From NCBI RefSeq assembly GCF_029873635.1, contig NC_080420.1, positions 58,668,346 to 58,732,345 on the forward strand: a stretch of 64,000 nt of DNA, in the 5' to 3' direction. The position numbers and the translations under genes were made by a program. Positions 1-10,395 of the stretch are shown here, piece after piece. Source of the stretch: Malania oleifera. Its lineage: Eukaryota > Streptophyta > Magnoliopsida > Santalales > Ximeniaceae. Numbering within the stretch: position 1 is the first letter of the stretch; each line of letters opens with the position of its first letter. Below the pieces are notes generated by a model that saw only the letters and a program-made list of their open reading frames with translations, had not been told where the DNA came from and ran no database searches.

Positions 1-188
1 TGTTTTCCATCTATTATCTTAGTGAGGATTAGGTCTCCATCCATGACAACCTCCCAAGCTTTCCAATTCATAGTTTGGAGATATATTTGCATTCTCTTTT
101 TCCAAAAGCTATAGTTTAAACTGCAAAAGATAGGAAGCCTAGTTGAAGATTGTCCCTCTCCAAAGGGAACTACGCCTAAATGAGCCAT
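1..188 (-). CDS. Ty1-copia gag, N-terminal 62 codons (cut by window edge)
   Basis: Read on the minus strand from an ATG at 188-186, the frame stays open to the left edge. The product begins MAHLGVVPFGEGQSS and contains NYSFWKKRMQIYLQ followed by WKAWEVVMDGD, the usual start of plant copia Gag (DUF4219/UBN2-like region). Gag would form the particle that packages the element RNA. The start is supported because it is the first ATG after a primer binding site and LTR end, with no stop in the part seen. The intact frame suggests a young insertion, in contrast to the other coding remnants in the window. Whether gag-pol is complete cannot be judged, since the rest lies outside. Confidence 0.8.
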   Translation of the reverse strand, partial: MAHLGVVPFGEGQSSTRLPIFCSLNYSFWKKRMQIYLQTMNWKAWEVVMDGDLILTKIIDGK

Positions 189-226
189 TAGATCTTTCTA
201 TAACTACTTGTTAGGATTTATTATAA

Positions 227-243
227 CCCCACTTTGATACCAA
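227..243 (-). other. primer binding site of family-A copia element
   Basis: On the minus strand this reads TTGGTATCAAAGTGGGG, directly after the LTR end. TGGTATCA is the usual start of the plant initiator-Met tRNA complement (normally TGGTATCAGAGC), here with A in place of G after TATCA. It fixes the LTR inner boundary at 245. Confidence 0.75.
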
Positions 244-244
244 T

Positions 245-2424
245 TGAAAAGCAAGGTGTAGTCCCACGAGGGAGGTGAATTGGGTTTTAAAATTTCTTTT
301 AATTCTCTTCAAGAACCCTTAACCTTTTTTAAGTCTTTTTAATGAATTCTTAACTTCTTGTTGATTTTTATAACTTTCAGTAAAAAAATATTTCTTAATT
401 CAATCCACAACCACACAATCATTTAATCATCCAAGTAATCAATCAACCAAACCAATCAATCACAATTTGAAAACAAACAACCAATTTGATTTGCCAAGTA
501 TAAGTTAACTGCAGCAGTATTAGATTGATGAAAGCTTTGCAAGATTCAGCACTCTTTGAAATATAAACACATTCCAATCAATATCCACCTTTAAACCATT
601 CAATAACAATATATTAGATTCAACTTTCAGCTTTTGTTGTCAGCCCTGGGTATATAAATTTGAATCAAGCCCTGTATATATGAAATGGTTTCTTCAATGC
701 AATCCACAACTCACATCCCACACAAATCAGAATTTAAATAACCTCTTGGTTAATTTTTCTTTGGGTGTTAACCAACCAACGTACTTCCTTTTGAGGTTTC
801 TGCAAAAGTTTGATAAACCAACATACTCCCTTTCGGTTTCCACAATCCCAAATCAAAATTGAACCTTAAATTTATTTAACTTCCAAATTATGTAGTTTGT
901 ATGATTACCAATTAAACCATCCACGCAGTTTAAATATGTACTAAAAATAAAGAGAGTAGGGAAAAGAAAGAGTGAGACCGAGATTTTTATGAGGTTCGGC
1001 TTATACCCAGCCTACGTCCTCGCCTTTGGTAAACCACCAAAGGATTCACTAAACCTATTCCTTTACCGGGCAAAACAAACCTTTACACACTCCTTCAGTA
1101 GGCTAAAGCCCGCCTCTCCAAACGATATCCCCTCGTTTGGTCACTCCTTTAGGCTAGAGCCCACCTCTCTAAGCAATATCCCCTTGCTTAGCCAACAATC
1201 CGAACACCTCGAACCATCCAAGAACTACACAAAATATGAAGAAAATACTACGTACAAAGCACTCTCAAAATAGAGTAGATTAGTACAATTTCAGCTCTAG
1301 GTACTTCAATAATTTAAATACCACAAAGAAATAAAATTGAAGCTCAAGGGTAGAATTCACCAAGGGTTTCTTTGTGATTTGAGAAAATTCAGTATGAGAA
1401 CCTTGGGTTGGTATTTCAGCAGCAATTCAGATGATCTTTCTTCAGTAAGAGTTTGAGTAATTCAAAGCTTTGAAAGTGGTTGAGAGATTTGATACAAGTG
1501 TGTTGTGTAATTACTTGTCTATTTGAAATATTGAGATTAAGGAAATATTTATAGGCATTCTAGGATTAGTTTCCTTGTTCCTCAAGTGACTTGGAGTGTC
1601 CTCCTAGTTTTTTTGCAACGTTCTTATTTGAAAAACCAATTCTTGAAATTTTCCTGTTGGAATTTAAAAATTCAAAACCCGTGGAGTCAGTCGGATGGAC
1701 AGGTGACAGGGTAGTGCAAATTGACATGGTTAGTTGGCTGACACCCTACTGTCTCTCAGAAATTAATTCAACAAATGGTCAGTTGGCTGGAGAGACACAG
1801 TTTCTTTTGGGTCAGTCGGCTGGTTGTTAGTCGGCTGGGTGATTTTACCTCTGCTGAGTCAGTCGGCTGGACAGATATTTTTTCTATTCTTTTTATGTCA
1901 GTCGGAAAAATGAACCAAGATCTTTTTGGTCAATCGCCTGGGTAAACCGTTAACTTAGTTCTCCTTTTTGGTTTTTCAAATTTAGTTTCACTCATATGTT
2001 TTGATCTTCCATAAAACATTTTCTAATATTTTTAAAAGGTCTCTAAGTCCATATAATATCCCCTAAAGAGCTCCAACAATATTTCAAAAGATATTTAAAT
2101 ATTAAAGCACTTACATAAAGACTTCTAAACTTTTTTTCATTCTTGAAAACTTTGAGTCTTCATGCTTTGGTCTTTTCATCTTCAAGCTTTAAGATACTAT
2201 AAGCTTTTCATTGAGTTCTTCTTTATCTTCATGCTTTAGTCTTTTGATGCTTGATGTCTTGAAGAAACTTTCACTTGACTTGTCTTTAATCTCCAAGCTT
2301 GTATCCATGACAAATGTGAGGGATGAGATATATATACCTGAAATAGAATCACTCAACAACACATGTTAAACCATCTACATTTGTTATCATCAAAACAAGA
2401 TTGAAAAACTTAGTTAGGCCAACA
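245..2424 (-). mobile_element. Copia LTR, family A, complete 5' LTR (~2.18 kb)
   Basis: Read on the minus strand it begins TGTTGGCCTAAC at 2424 and ends CTTTTCA at 245, next to the PBS. A TATA-like TATAAATA (plus-strand tatttata near 1546-1553) lies downstream, in transcript sense, of a cluster of imperfect CAGTCGGCTG repeats at about 1680-1945. A block reading ttcggcttatacccagcctacgtcc on the plus strand at ~997-1021 recurs in other copia LTRs here. The outer flank at 2425 continues the Tekay LTR, so this copy inserted there. The open frames on the plus strand in this stretch are not genes. Confidence 0.8.
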
Positions 2425-3296
2425 CAATATAACCATGACTTGTAATAAAACTGTATAAATTGTATATCATGATACTGTAGAAACTATATATTCGTAATTT
2501 TGTAAAAATCCGTGTAAAACTCTGTACTATATCAATATTCTCATGCCACACAATTAAAATTTATTAAACATAATTTATAAAACCATGTAAATTTCTACTC
2601 TGAAAACTCATGAACATATACTATATTTTACTAGTAAAAATCTCTACTTTATCTAGCATAGCATATTTCCCTTACCTGATTACTAAAAAGCCCTTATTAC
2701 GATTGGTCCTATACCCGCATGGTTCCTTGTGAAACATCCTGAAAGCAACATTCCCCAAAACAAAATTTCATTATTTTTTCGAGTTCTACATTTACTACAA
2801 CTATAGGAAATCCAAATTCCCAAATAAAATCCTTACCTTGAATTTGGGATGAGATTCAAGTTAATCCTGCCAACGATCCACTCCAACAGATTTGAAGAGA
2901 ACTTCTCCAGGAGTGTCATGGCGGCTTCGTATTGTCAATTCGGCCTAGAACGGACCTAGAATTTTAGAGAGAAGAGGGGAAAACCGAAGAAGAGAGAGAG
3001 AGTGGGTTTTGCATTGAATATTCTGCATGAAATTTGAGTTTAGAACTATTTATAAACTAGGCTTTGTCGGAGAGGTCACGAAGGAAGTTCATCGACGAAT
3101 GCCTATTCCTCGTCGACGAAATTTAGAAACTAAATATAGTCTCTCTATATTTTCTCATCGACGAGACACATCCCCATCGATGAGCCCCTCATATGCGTTC
3201 ATCGACGAATCCCTTGTGTTCGTCGACGAGACCCTATTAAATTCTTTCTTTCTCTCCTCCTATTATTAAATTACGATAATTATTCGGGTCTATCCA
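2425..3296 (-). mobile_element. Partial 3' LTR of the Tekay element
   Basis: It aligns by eye with 9505-10395 almost throughout, with scattered substitutions and one deletion of roughly 20-30 bases near 3065 relative to 10141-10180. In transcript sense it starts at 3296 (TGGATAGACCCGAATAATT). A TATA motif on the minus strand is at 3046-3054. Six imperfect TCGTCGACGA-like units lie at 3085-3225, upstream of that TATA. The 2425 end is an insertion breakpoint, not an LTR terminus. Confidence 0.8.
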
Positions 3297-3554
3297 TATG
3301 ATTCATCATCCCTTAAAGATAAACGGTCTACTTATTTTATTACTTACACTCACTTATGAAGGAGGAATACCGTGGTTACATAAGTAGTTCTGGGAGATTA
3401 CAATTATACCCATAAAATAAAAATTCTCCCAAAACCAAAAACACTACCTATCATATACTCTACTTTACAATTACACTGTACTAAATAAAATAAAATTATC
3501 ATTACTTTAACTTACAAATCACTACTATATTCCATTATGTAGGTGTGGGTATTT
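3297..3554. other. 3' untranslated part of Tekay element
   Basis: This sits between the pol stop and the 3' LTR. It is AT-rich and no coding content or repeat was recognised. A polypurine tract is expected next to 3297 on the minus strand, but no clean one is visible. Confidence 0.5.
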
Positions 3555-3905
3555 CTATCTGATTTCACCTTCAAGCTCCCAAGAAGCTTCTTCTACCACG
3601 TGATTCCTCCACAGGACTTTTACTAATGGTATCTTTTTACTGCGCAATTCCTGTTCTTTTCTATCTAAGATCTGCACTAGAGTTTCCTCATATGCAAGAG
3701 CATCACTGAATTCTAATTCTATGTAACTAATAATATAGGAAGGATCTAGGACGTATTTCCTTAACATAGAAACATGAAATACGTCATGTATTTTGGATAG
3801 AGCTGGTGGTAAATCTAGCCGATAGGCAACTGGCCCAATTTTCTTAAGTGTCTCAAATGGGCCAATATACCTAGTGCTCAACTTACCCTTCTTCCTAAAC
3901 CTCAT
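3555..3905 (-). pseudogene. Gypsy integrase C terminus with degenerate chromodomain
   Basis: An open frame of 116 codons begins [20 protein letters not shown], the typical GPY/F-type module after the integrase core. It continues [19 protein letters not shown] (here [15 protein letters not shown]) and ends [23 protein letters not shown], the chromodomain-like tail of Tekay/Del elements. In chromoviruses this tail is thought to steer integration toward heterochromatin. The module is in frame internally, but the polyprotein upstream is broken, so it is a remnant and not an independent gene. Confidence 0.8.
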
Positions 3906-4960
3906 AACTCCCTTCAGTGGTGCTATTTTCTAGAACATGTGGTCCCCCACTTCAAATTCTAATTCTCGGAGGTGAGTATCTGCGTAGCTTTTCTGCCAAC
4001 TCTATGCTGCACTAATTCTATCTCGAATAAGTCAGACTTTATCATATGCCTGCTGCACTATTTCTAGTCCTAAAACTCGCCTCTCACCAAGCTCACTCCA
4101 GTATAAAGGAGAACGGCACTTCCTACCATAAAGTGCTTCATAAGGTGTCATGCCTATGCTAGCCTGATAGTTGTTGTTGTAGGCAAACTCCACTAGTGGC
4201 AAATACTGGGTTCATCTATCCCCAAAATCTAATATACACGCTCATAACATATCCTCAAGTATCTAAATTGTTCTCTTTGTCGGATCATCTATTTGAGGAT
4301 GGAAAGTGGTGTTGAATGCTAACTGAGACCCCAAAGCCTCCTGAAAGCTCTTCCAGAATCATGATGTAAAGCATGGATCACGATCTGAAACTATAGATAC
4401 CAATACTCCATGGCATCGAACAATCTCTTGAATGCAAATCTTTGCTAATCTGTGCATAGGGCAGCTAACTTTAATGCGTAGAAAATGAGCTATTTTTGTC
4501 AGCCTATCCATAACTACCCAAAGGGCATTTTGACTATGCGGCGCCAGCAGTAGCCTAGTAACAAAATCCATGGATATGTGGTCCACTTCCACTGAGGAAT
4601 ATAAAGTGGTTGCAACTGTCCTGTCGGCCTCTAGTGCTCAACCTTAACTTGCTGGCACGTCAAGTACTGCTACACAAATTCTGCAATCTCTCTCTTCATA
4701 CCACTCCACCAGAAATACTTTTGCAAATCCTTATACATTTTCTTACTTCCAAGATGAACTGTGTATAGAGATCTATGAGCCACCTCTAGAATCGTTCTCC
4801 TAATATCATCATTCGTACGCACGCACAATCTGGTGCGAAATCTCAGAGCTCCATTATTAAAAATGTTGAATTCCTCTCCCTGACCATCCTGTACTCGGGC
4901 TATTACCTCTACTAATTCTAGATCATTCCCCCGAGCGACTTTAATCTTTTCATATAGCAT
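3906..4960 (-). pseudogene. Gypsy integrase zinc-binding and catalytic core, broken
   Basis: The 4670-4960 frame carries an H2C2-type N-terminal module (VAHRSLYTVHLGSKKMYKDLQ, then YFWWSGMKREIAEFV). The 4359-4592 frame carries the core start (SMDFVTRLLLAPHSQNALWVVMDRLTKIAHF, with the first catalytic Asp in MDF and the second in SDRDPCFTS). Stops separate these segments, and the stretch 3906-4358 continues the integrase in a frame broken by stops. Integrase would insert the cDNA into the host genome; this copy cannot encode an intact enzyme. Confidence 0.8.
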
Positions 4961-5050
4961 AGGCTACACAACCAGGCTAGCAATAAATACCTAAGGATCA
5001 TCCTCTACTAACTCCACATTGAGCCTCTCTAAATCCATCTGAATTGGGTC

Positions 5051-5520
5051 CTAAATTTCTACTGCTAACTGCGTTGTACCCCCTGATTTACGACTCAGTG
5101 CATCAGCCACCACATTTGCTTTACCTAGGTGGTAGTTGTTGGTGCAATCGTAATCTTTGATAAGTTCTAACCATCTCCTTTGCCACATATTCAACTCTTT
5201 TTGCATAAAGAAGTATTTTAAATTCTTATGATCAGAAAATATTTCCAATTTCTGACCATACAAGTAATGCCTCCAAATCTTCAATGCGTATACCACTACA
5301 GCCAATTCCACATGTGGGTAGGGTAATTCTTTCATACTCTTTCAACTGCTTAGAAGCATACGCTACCACCCTACCATGCTACATCAATACACAACCGAGC
5401 CCTTTCAAAGACACATCACTATAAATTACATAACCATCACCTCCTGATGGAATCGTCAATACTAGTGCAGTGACAAGCCGCTGCTTTAATTTATGAAAAT
5501 TCTGCTCACATTCTTCATCC
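5051..5520 (-). pseudogene. Gypsy RNase H remnant
   Basis: The frame at 5051-5335 reads [22 protein letters not shown], then [11 protein letters not shown] and [16 protein letters not shown], ending [12 protein letters not shown]. This is the familiar second half of Ty3-gypsy RNase H. HVEL replaces the more usual HDLEL. The first half lies upstream, to about 5520, with stops. RNase H would remove template RNA during reverse transcription. Confidence 0.8.
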
Positions 5521-5639
5521 TATGCAAATCTGACATTTTTCCTGGTCAACCATATGAAAATCCCTGATAAGGCTGAAAACCCCTCAACAAATCGATGGTA
5601 ATAGCCTGACAGTCCCAAGAAACTTTTGACTTCCTGCAC

Positions 5640-6290
5640 ATTGTTCGGCATAGCCTAATTCACTACAACATCAATTTTACTGGGATCCACAAAAAATACC
5701 ATCCCCTGAGATCACGTGGCCTAGAAACGACACTTTCTCTATCCAAAATTCACATATACTAAAATTGGCATACAACTTCTTCTCCCTGAGCATCTGTAAT
5801 ACCTGCCTCAAATGCGCCTCATGATCCTTAAAACTCGTCGAGTAAACCAGTATATCATCAATAAAAACTACTACAAACTGGTCTAAAAACTAGTGAAAAA
5901 CTCTATTCATCAAGTCCATGAACACAGTTGGGGCATTCGTCAGACCAAATGGCATAACGAGAAATTCATAGTGCCTATACCTGGTCTTGAAGGCTGTCTT
6001 CGAAACATCTTCTGCTTTTACCCTCACTTGATGATAACCTGATCTGAGGTCGATCTTGGAATACACTCGTGTACCCTAGAGCTTATCAAACAAATCATTT
6101 GTACGAGGTAAAGGATATCTGTTCTTAATAATGACCTTGTTTATCTCACTGTAATCAATACACATCGCCATAGACCCATCTTTCTTCTTTACGAACAACA
6201 TAGAAGCTCCCTATGGTGATACACTGGGTTGTATAAATCCTTTATTTAGCAAGTCTTGCAACTAATCCTTTAATTCTCCTAATTCAGTTA
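5640..6290 (-). pseudogene. Gypsy reverse transcriptase remnant
   Basis: Translating the minus strand by eye gives [24 protein letters not shown], then [50 protein letters not shown] and [13 protein letters not shown]. These are the ordered RT motifs, with FIDD as the catalytic box. In-frame stops occur, for example before GASMLF, after the DLFDKL segment and after NRVFH. RT would copy element RNA to cDNA; this copy is dead. Confidence 0.8.
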
Positions 6291-6799
6291 GAGCCATGCG
6301 ATAAGGAACCTTAGGGATCGGCACTATCCCTAAAGGTAATTCTATAGAAAAATCTACCTCACGATCGAGAGGCAACCCAGGTAGCTCTTCTGGAAAAATA
6401 TCTAGAAATTCCCTTACCACTGGTGTACTATCAAGCTTCGATTCATTTTATGACACCTCCTTTACAAAAGCCATAAACCCCTGACTTTCGTCCAAGAGCA
6501 GTCTGCTTGCCTGCATGGCTGACACTAACTGCGATGAAGCATGTACACGTGAACCAACAAATCTGAATTCTTGCTCACGAGGGGGTCTAAAAATTACTTC
6601 TTTCTAATGACAATCAATAATGGCTTGATTAATTGCTAACCAATCCATACCTAGTATTATATCAAACCCACATATATCTAATACGATCAGGTTAGCTGGT
6701 AACACTCTCCCCTAAATTTCTATTGGATAACCCGTGAGCACTCTTTGACAACACACCACTAACCCTAATGGTGTAGCTACTGACAATTCCACATCTAAA

Positions 6800-7002
6800 T
6801 ACTAGGTCTCATTTCTAGAAAATTTGACATAGGTCACAGAGACAAAGGAATGAGTAGCACCTGAATCAAATAAAACAATAACTTGATATGATATAACAGT
6901 AAAAATACATGTCACTACATCTGGGGCAATCTCAGCATCACCTGGCGTCAATGTATAAACCCTCACAGGGGCTACATTCTTCTGCTCGCCTCCATGTGGC
7001 AC
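6800..7002 (-). pseudogene. Gypsy aspartic protease remnant
   Basis: The frame reads TCIFTVISYQVIVLFDSGATHSFVS. DSGATHSF is the catalytic D-S-G motif of gypsy pepsin-like proteases. A stop follows shortly after the sequence ending SRNET, so the domain is detached from RT. The protease would cut the Gag-Pol polyprotein. Confidence 0.8.
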
Positions 7003-7975
7003 CTGATAACCTCCTCGATAGGGTCTAAGAGCTGGGACCTGGATCAGCTGTCCTGAGCATGCTCATGTCATGTGGCCAGGTCTCTCACAATAATAGCAAA
7101 CATCTCTCCCTACCCGACACTCCCCCAAATGTCATCTCCCGCACGTCTGACACACTGGGTAGGTCTGCATACCCTGATTCTCACGAGGTCTTATGCCTGT
7201 CTCTGATCTCCTCTATCACGACCTCCTCTCCATGGCCCCCGACTAGACCCTGCTTGAAAACTTTGAGGCGTAAGCCTCTTTCTATGACTCTGAGCTGCAA
7301 TACCTTTCTGTATGCCACTTTCAATAATCGTAGCCCTATCTACGACCTCTGCAAATGTCTGAGCCCAAAAACCAATCACCTGCTCAAAAAAGTTCTACCT
7401 CAAACCTTCTTCAAACTCTTGCCTTTTCCCCTTCGTCTGGTGCCAAATCTAGGGAAAATCATGAAAACTCAATAAATCGAGTTGTGTACTGAGATAATGT
7501 CATCTGCCCCTAAACTAGGTGCATAAACTCCGCTGCCTTCACGCTCCAAATGATAGCAAGGAAGTATCGCTCAAAGAACAGCTCCTTTAATCGATCCCAC
7601 GTTATCAAAACTAGATCCAGCCTCTGCTCTTCAATCAGTCGCGCTGATCTCCACTAACGTTTCGCTTCTCCAGTCAGTTTAAACACCGCAAATATACACC
7701 TTCTATTCGTCCGTACATAGAAGCACTGCCAATGTCTCCTCAATGTACTAGACCCAACTTTCAGCCATAATCAGATCAGATCCTCCAGCAAAAGATGAGG
7801 GCTTCATCCACGTAAACTACTCAATCATGCAGCTACGCTCCCCTGAGCTCCTGACCATCTCAGCCAACACCTGCTGGGTGACGCTGCGCAATACTGCATC
7901 AGTATCTCCACCTCCCATACTGAAGGGTCCTAGTATGTCTCCCCCAGCGTTTGTACTACTACTTCCTAGGTCCAT
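7003..7975 (-). pseudogene. Gypsy gag remnant
   Basis: An ATG at 7975-7973 opens a frame beginning MDLGSSSTNAGGDILGP. It contains VTQQVLAEMVRSSGERSCMIE, followed by a stop where related Gags have Gln, then FTWMKPSSFAGG. Further along, 7191-7379 gives ATIIESGIQKGIAAQSHRKRL and an Arg/Gly-rich stretch that usually precedes the zinc knuckle. Cys/His knuckle remnants lie near 7040-7150. At least one stop and several frame changes show it is inactive. Confidence 0.7.
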
Positions 7976-7979
7976 CTTG

Positions 7980-8282
7980 AAAACAAAGAACACACTTTAA
8001 AGACCTCATCCCCAGGGCAAACCTATTCTCTTTCATTCAACTAAAGTCCCATATTCACACTTAACTATCTCCCCCTGTTTTAATTTCAAAATTAGATCCT
8101 GTAACCCAGACACATGACCTGAAAATAGTTTACTATGACTATCCTGAAATCATCATCCTAGGAAAGACACAGAAACCACCACAGAAATCCTGTACCCAAT
8201 CCACAAAACAAAACTTCAATCCCGTCCTATACTCTGGTATTGCTTCCGTTGCACTCTAAAGTCTACAGAACCTAGCAACCTA
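7980..8282. other. 5' leader of Tekay element
   Basis: This ~300-base stretch lies between the PBS and the gag ATG on the minus strand. No coding content or obvious structure was recognised. Confidence 0.5.
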
Positions 8283-8298
8283 GGCTCTGATACCAAAA
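8283..8298 (-). other. Primer binding site of Tekay element
   Basis: The minus strand reads TTTTGGTATCAGAGCC, a full match to the usual plant initiator-Met tRNA complement (TGGTATCAGAGC). It follows the LTR end ...GTCATTACA with one spacer base. Confidence 0.9.
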
Positions 8299-8299
8299 C

Positions 8300-10395
8300 T
8301 GTAATGACCTAATTTAATAATTTATATATATACACTTTGAAATTTCATTGCTCTGATACCTATTATTATAAGTCCACCAACATCTTGGTCCAGATAGGAC
8401 CCATGAAAATTGTGCTACAACAAACAACCAAAGCAGCGAGAAGGTGTATACATAAAAACATATCCACGTATATATTTACAACACCAGAGTGTCAGAATAT
8501 TCCCCAAGCTGTACATACACAACTGTTCCCTTAAATACCCCCAACTGAACTAGGGCCAAACAACAATAATCTCCCCAAAATACTCACCCTCAGATAGGGC
8601 AGTACTGTAGCCCCCTCTATCTGCGAGCCTAATTTGCTTGCCTAACTGGATCACCTGAAAAATATTAAATCACTGGAATGAGACAACGTTCAGTAAGACG
8701 AAATATGCTATCACTAGTGTGTGGCAAATGAGTTACATATTTGTAATAATCTGATTTAGAGATATCATGGATAACCGAATTTGAAAGAAACATGTTTAAA
8801 TATTGTACAATATAGCTCACACCTATGTTACTTAACATAAATGTCTTTATAAATTTTCTATTCATAATACTTCTATTATTCATAGTTACATCTACTATTT
8901 TTGTAAATTTGAGTATACGTATAATAACTTAGAAAATTTCCCGAGATGAATAACTCTGTGTCATGATTTAACCCCTCATGACAAGGTTGTGCGGCCTATA
9001 GGCGGATCTATCACTGGCTGGCCTACCAGGATAAATCACTATTCTTCAAAAGTCAAATCGGCCTCCTCAACCCTAACTGACAAGGAGCCTGTCCACTACA
9101 TAGCCACGATCGACTGCCATAAATCCACATACTATCTGAGTTATGTGGTTGCACTTTGAACTATAAATAGCTACGGTACTGTGCTTTATAAACTGATCTG
9201 TAACGTTCCATCAGGGTCTGACACTATATAATACATTTCTATATAAATTCTATCTATTTTACCATGATTTTGTATTAACTGTATTAACCATGACGTTGTA
9301 GTAAACTGTATTGCTGTATTAACTGTATTTTTGTATCAACTGTATTTCTATATGTCATGGTTTTTGTAAAATTGTGTAATCATGGTACTATTAAAAACTG
9401 TAAAAACACCTTCATGTCTGTATATATTGTAAATCATGATCCTAAAAATAGTGTAAAAGCATCTTTCTGTATATATACTGTAAATCATGATTCTATCATT
9501 ACAATATAACCATAACTTGTAATAAAACTGTATAAACTATATATCATGATACTGTAGAAACTATATAATCATAATTCTGTAAAAAGTTGTGTAAAACTCT
9601 GTACTATATCAATATTCTAATGCCACACAACTAAAATTTATTAAATATAATTTATAAAACTATGTAAATTTCTGCTCTAAAAACTCATGAACATATACTA
9701 TATTTTACTAGTAAAAATCTCTACTTTAACTAGCATAGCATATTTCTCTTACCGGATTACTGAAAAACCCTTATTACGATTGGTCCTATACCCACAAGGT
9801 TCCCTGTTAAACACCCTGAAAACAACATTTCCCAAAACAAAACTTCAGTATTTTTTCAAATTCTACATTTTCTACAACTGTAGGAAAGCCAAATACCCAA
9901 ATAAAATCCTTACCTTGAATTTGGGATGGGATTCAAGTTAATCCTGCCAACGATCCACTCCAACAGATTTGAAGAGAACTTCTCCAGGAGTGTCATGGCA
10001 GCTTTGTATTGTCAATCCGGCACAGAACGGGCCTAGAATCTTAAAGAGAAGAGGGGAAAGCCGAAAAGGAGAGAGAGAGCAGGTTTTGTGTTGAATATTT
10101 TGTGTGAAATCCAAGTTTAAAACTATTTATACACTGGGCTTCGTCAACGAGACACGTCACTTCATCGATGAGGCCACGAAGGAAGTTCATCGACGAATGC
10201 CTACTCCTCGTCAACAAAATTCAGAAACTGAAATATAGTCTCTCGGTATTTTCTCATCAACGAGACACATCCTCGTCAATGAGCCCCTCATGTGCCCTTG
10301 TCGACGAATCCCCTGTGTTCGTCGACAAGACCTTGTTAAACTCTTTCTTTCTCTCCTCCTATTATTAAATTATGATAATTACTCAGGTCTCTACA
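8300..10395 (-). mobile_element. 5' LTR of Tekay element (~2.1 kb)
   Basis: In transcript sense it starts TGTAGAGACCTGAG at 10395 and ends at 8300 (plus tgtaatgacc), next to the PBS. It contains the TATA motif at 10123-10133, a GA-rich tract near 10060-10080 and an array of TCGTCGACGA-like units at 10142-10330. A tract of short reiterated words (ctgtattaact, ctgtaaatcatga) fills about 9240-9560. Confidence 0.85.
10123..10335 (-). promoter_or_regulatory. LTR core promoter: TATA box plus TCGTCGACGA array
   Basis: On the minus strand TGTATAAATAG (10123-10133) is a good TATA box. Immediately upstream, at 10142-10330, lie about eight imperfect copies of a 10-bp palindromic unit (TCGTCGACGA, with variants such as TCATCGACGAA and TCGTCAACGAG). 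The layout is repeated in three other Tekay-type LTRs here. Enhancer function is inferred, not shown. Confidence 0.6.

Larger units (their letters stand above)
2425..10395 (-). mobile_element. Ty3-gypsy (Tekay/Del-type) element, decayed, interrupted 3' LTR
   Basis: A near-complete LTR (8300-10395) and a partial copy of it (2425-3296) flank a ~5-kb interior on the minus strand. The interior holds, in order, gag, protease, RT, RNase H, integrase and a chromodomain-like C terminus, all broken by stops and frameshifts. 2425 onward matches 9505 onward, so the rest of the 3' LTR should lie beyond the copia element outside the window. The domain order and the C-terminal motif series (KVLWRNH..EEASWE) fit the Tekay/Del chromovirus lineage. 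Confidence 0.85.
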
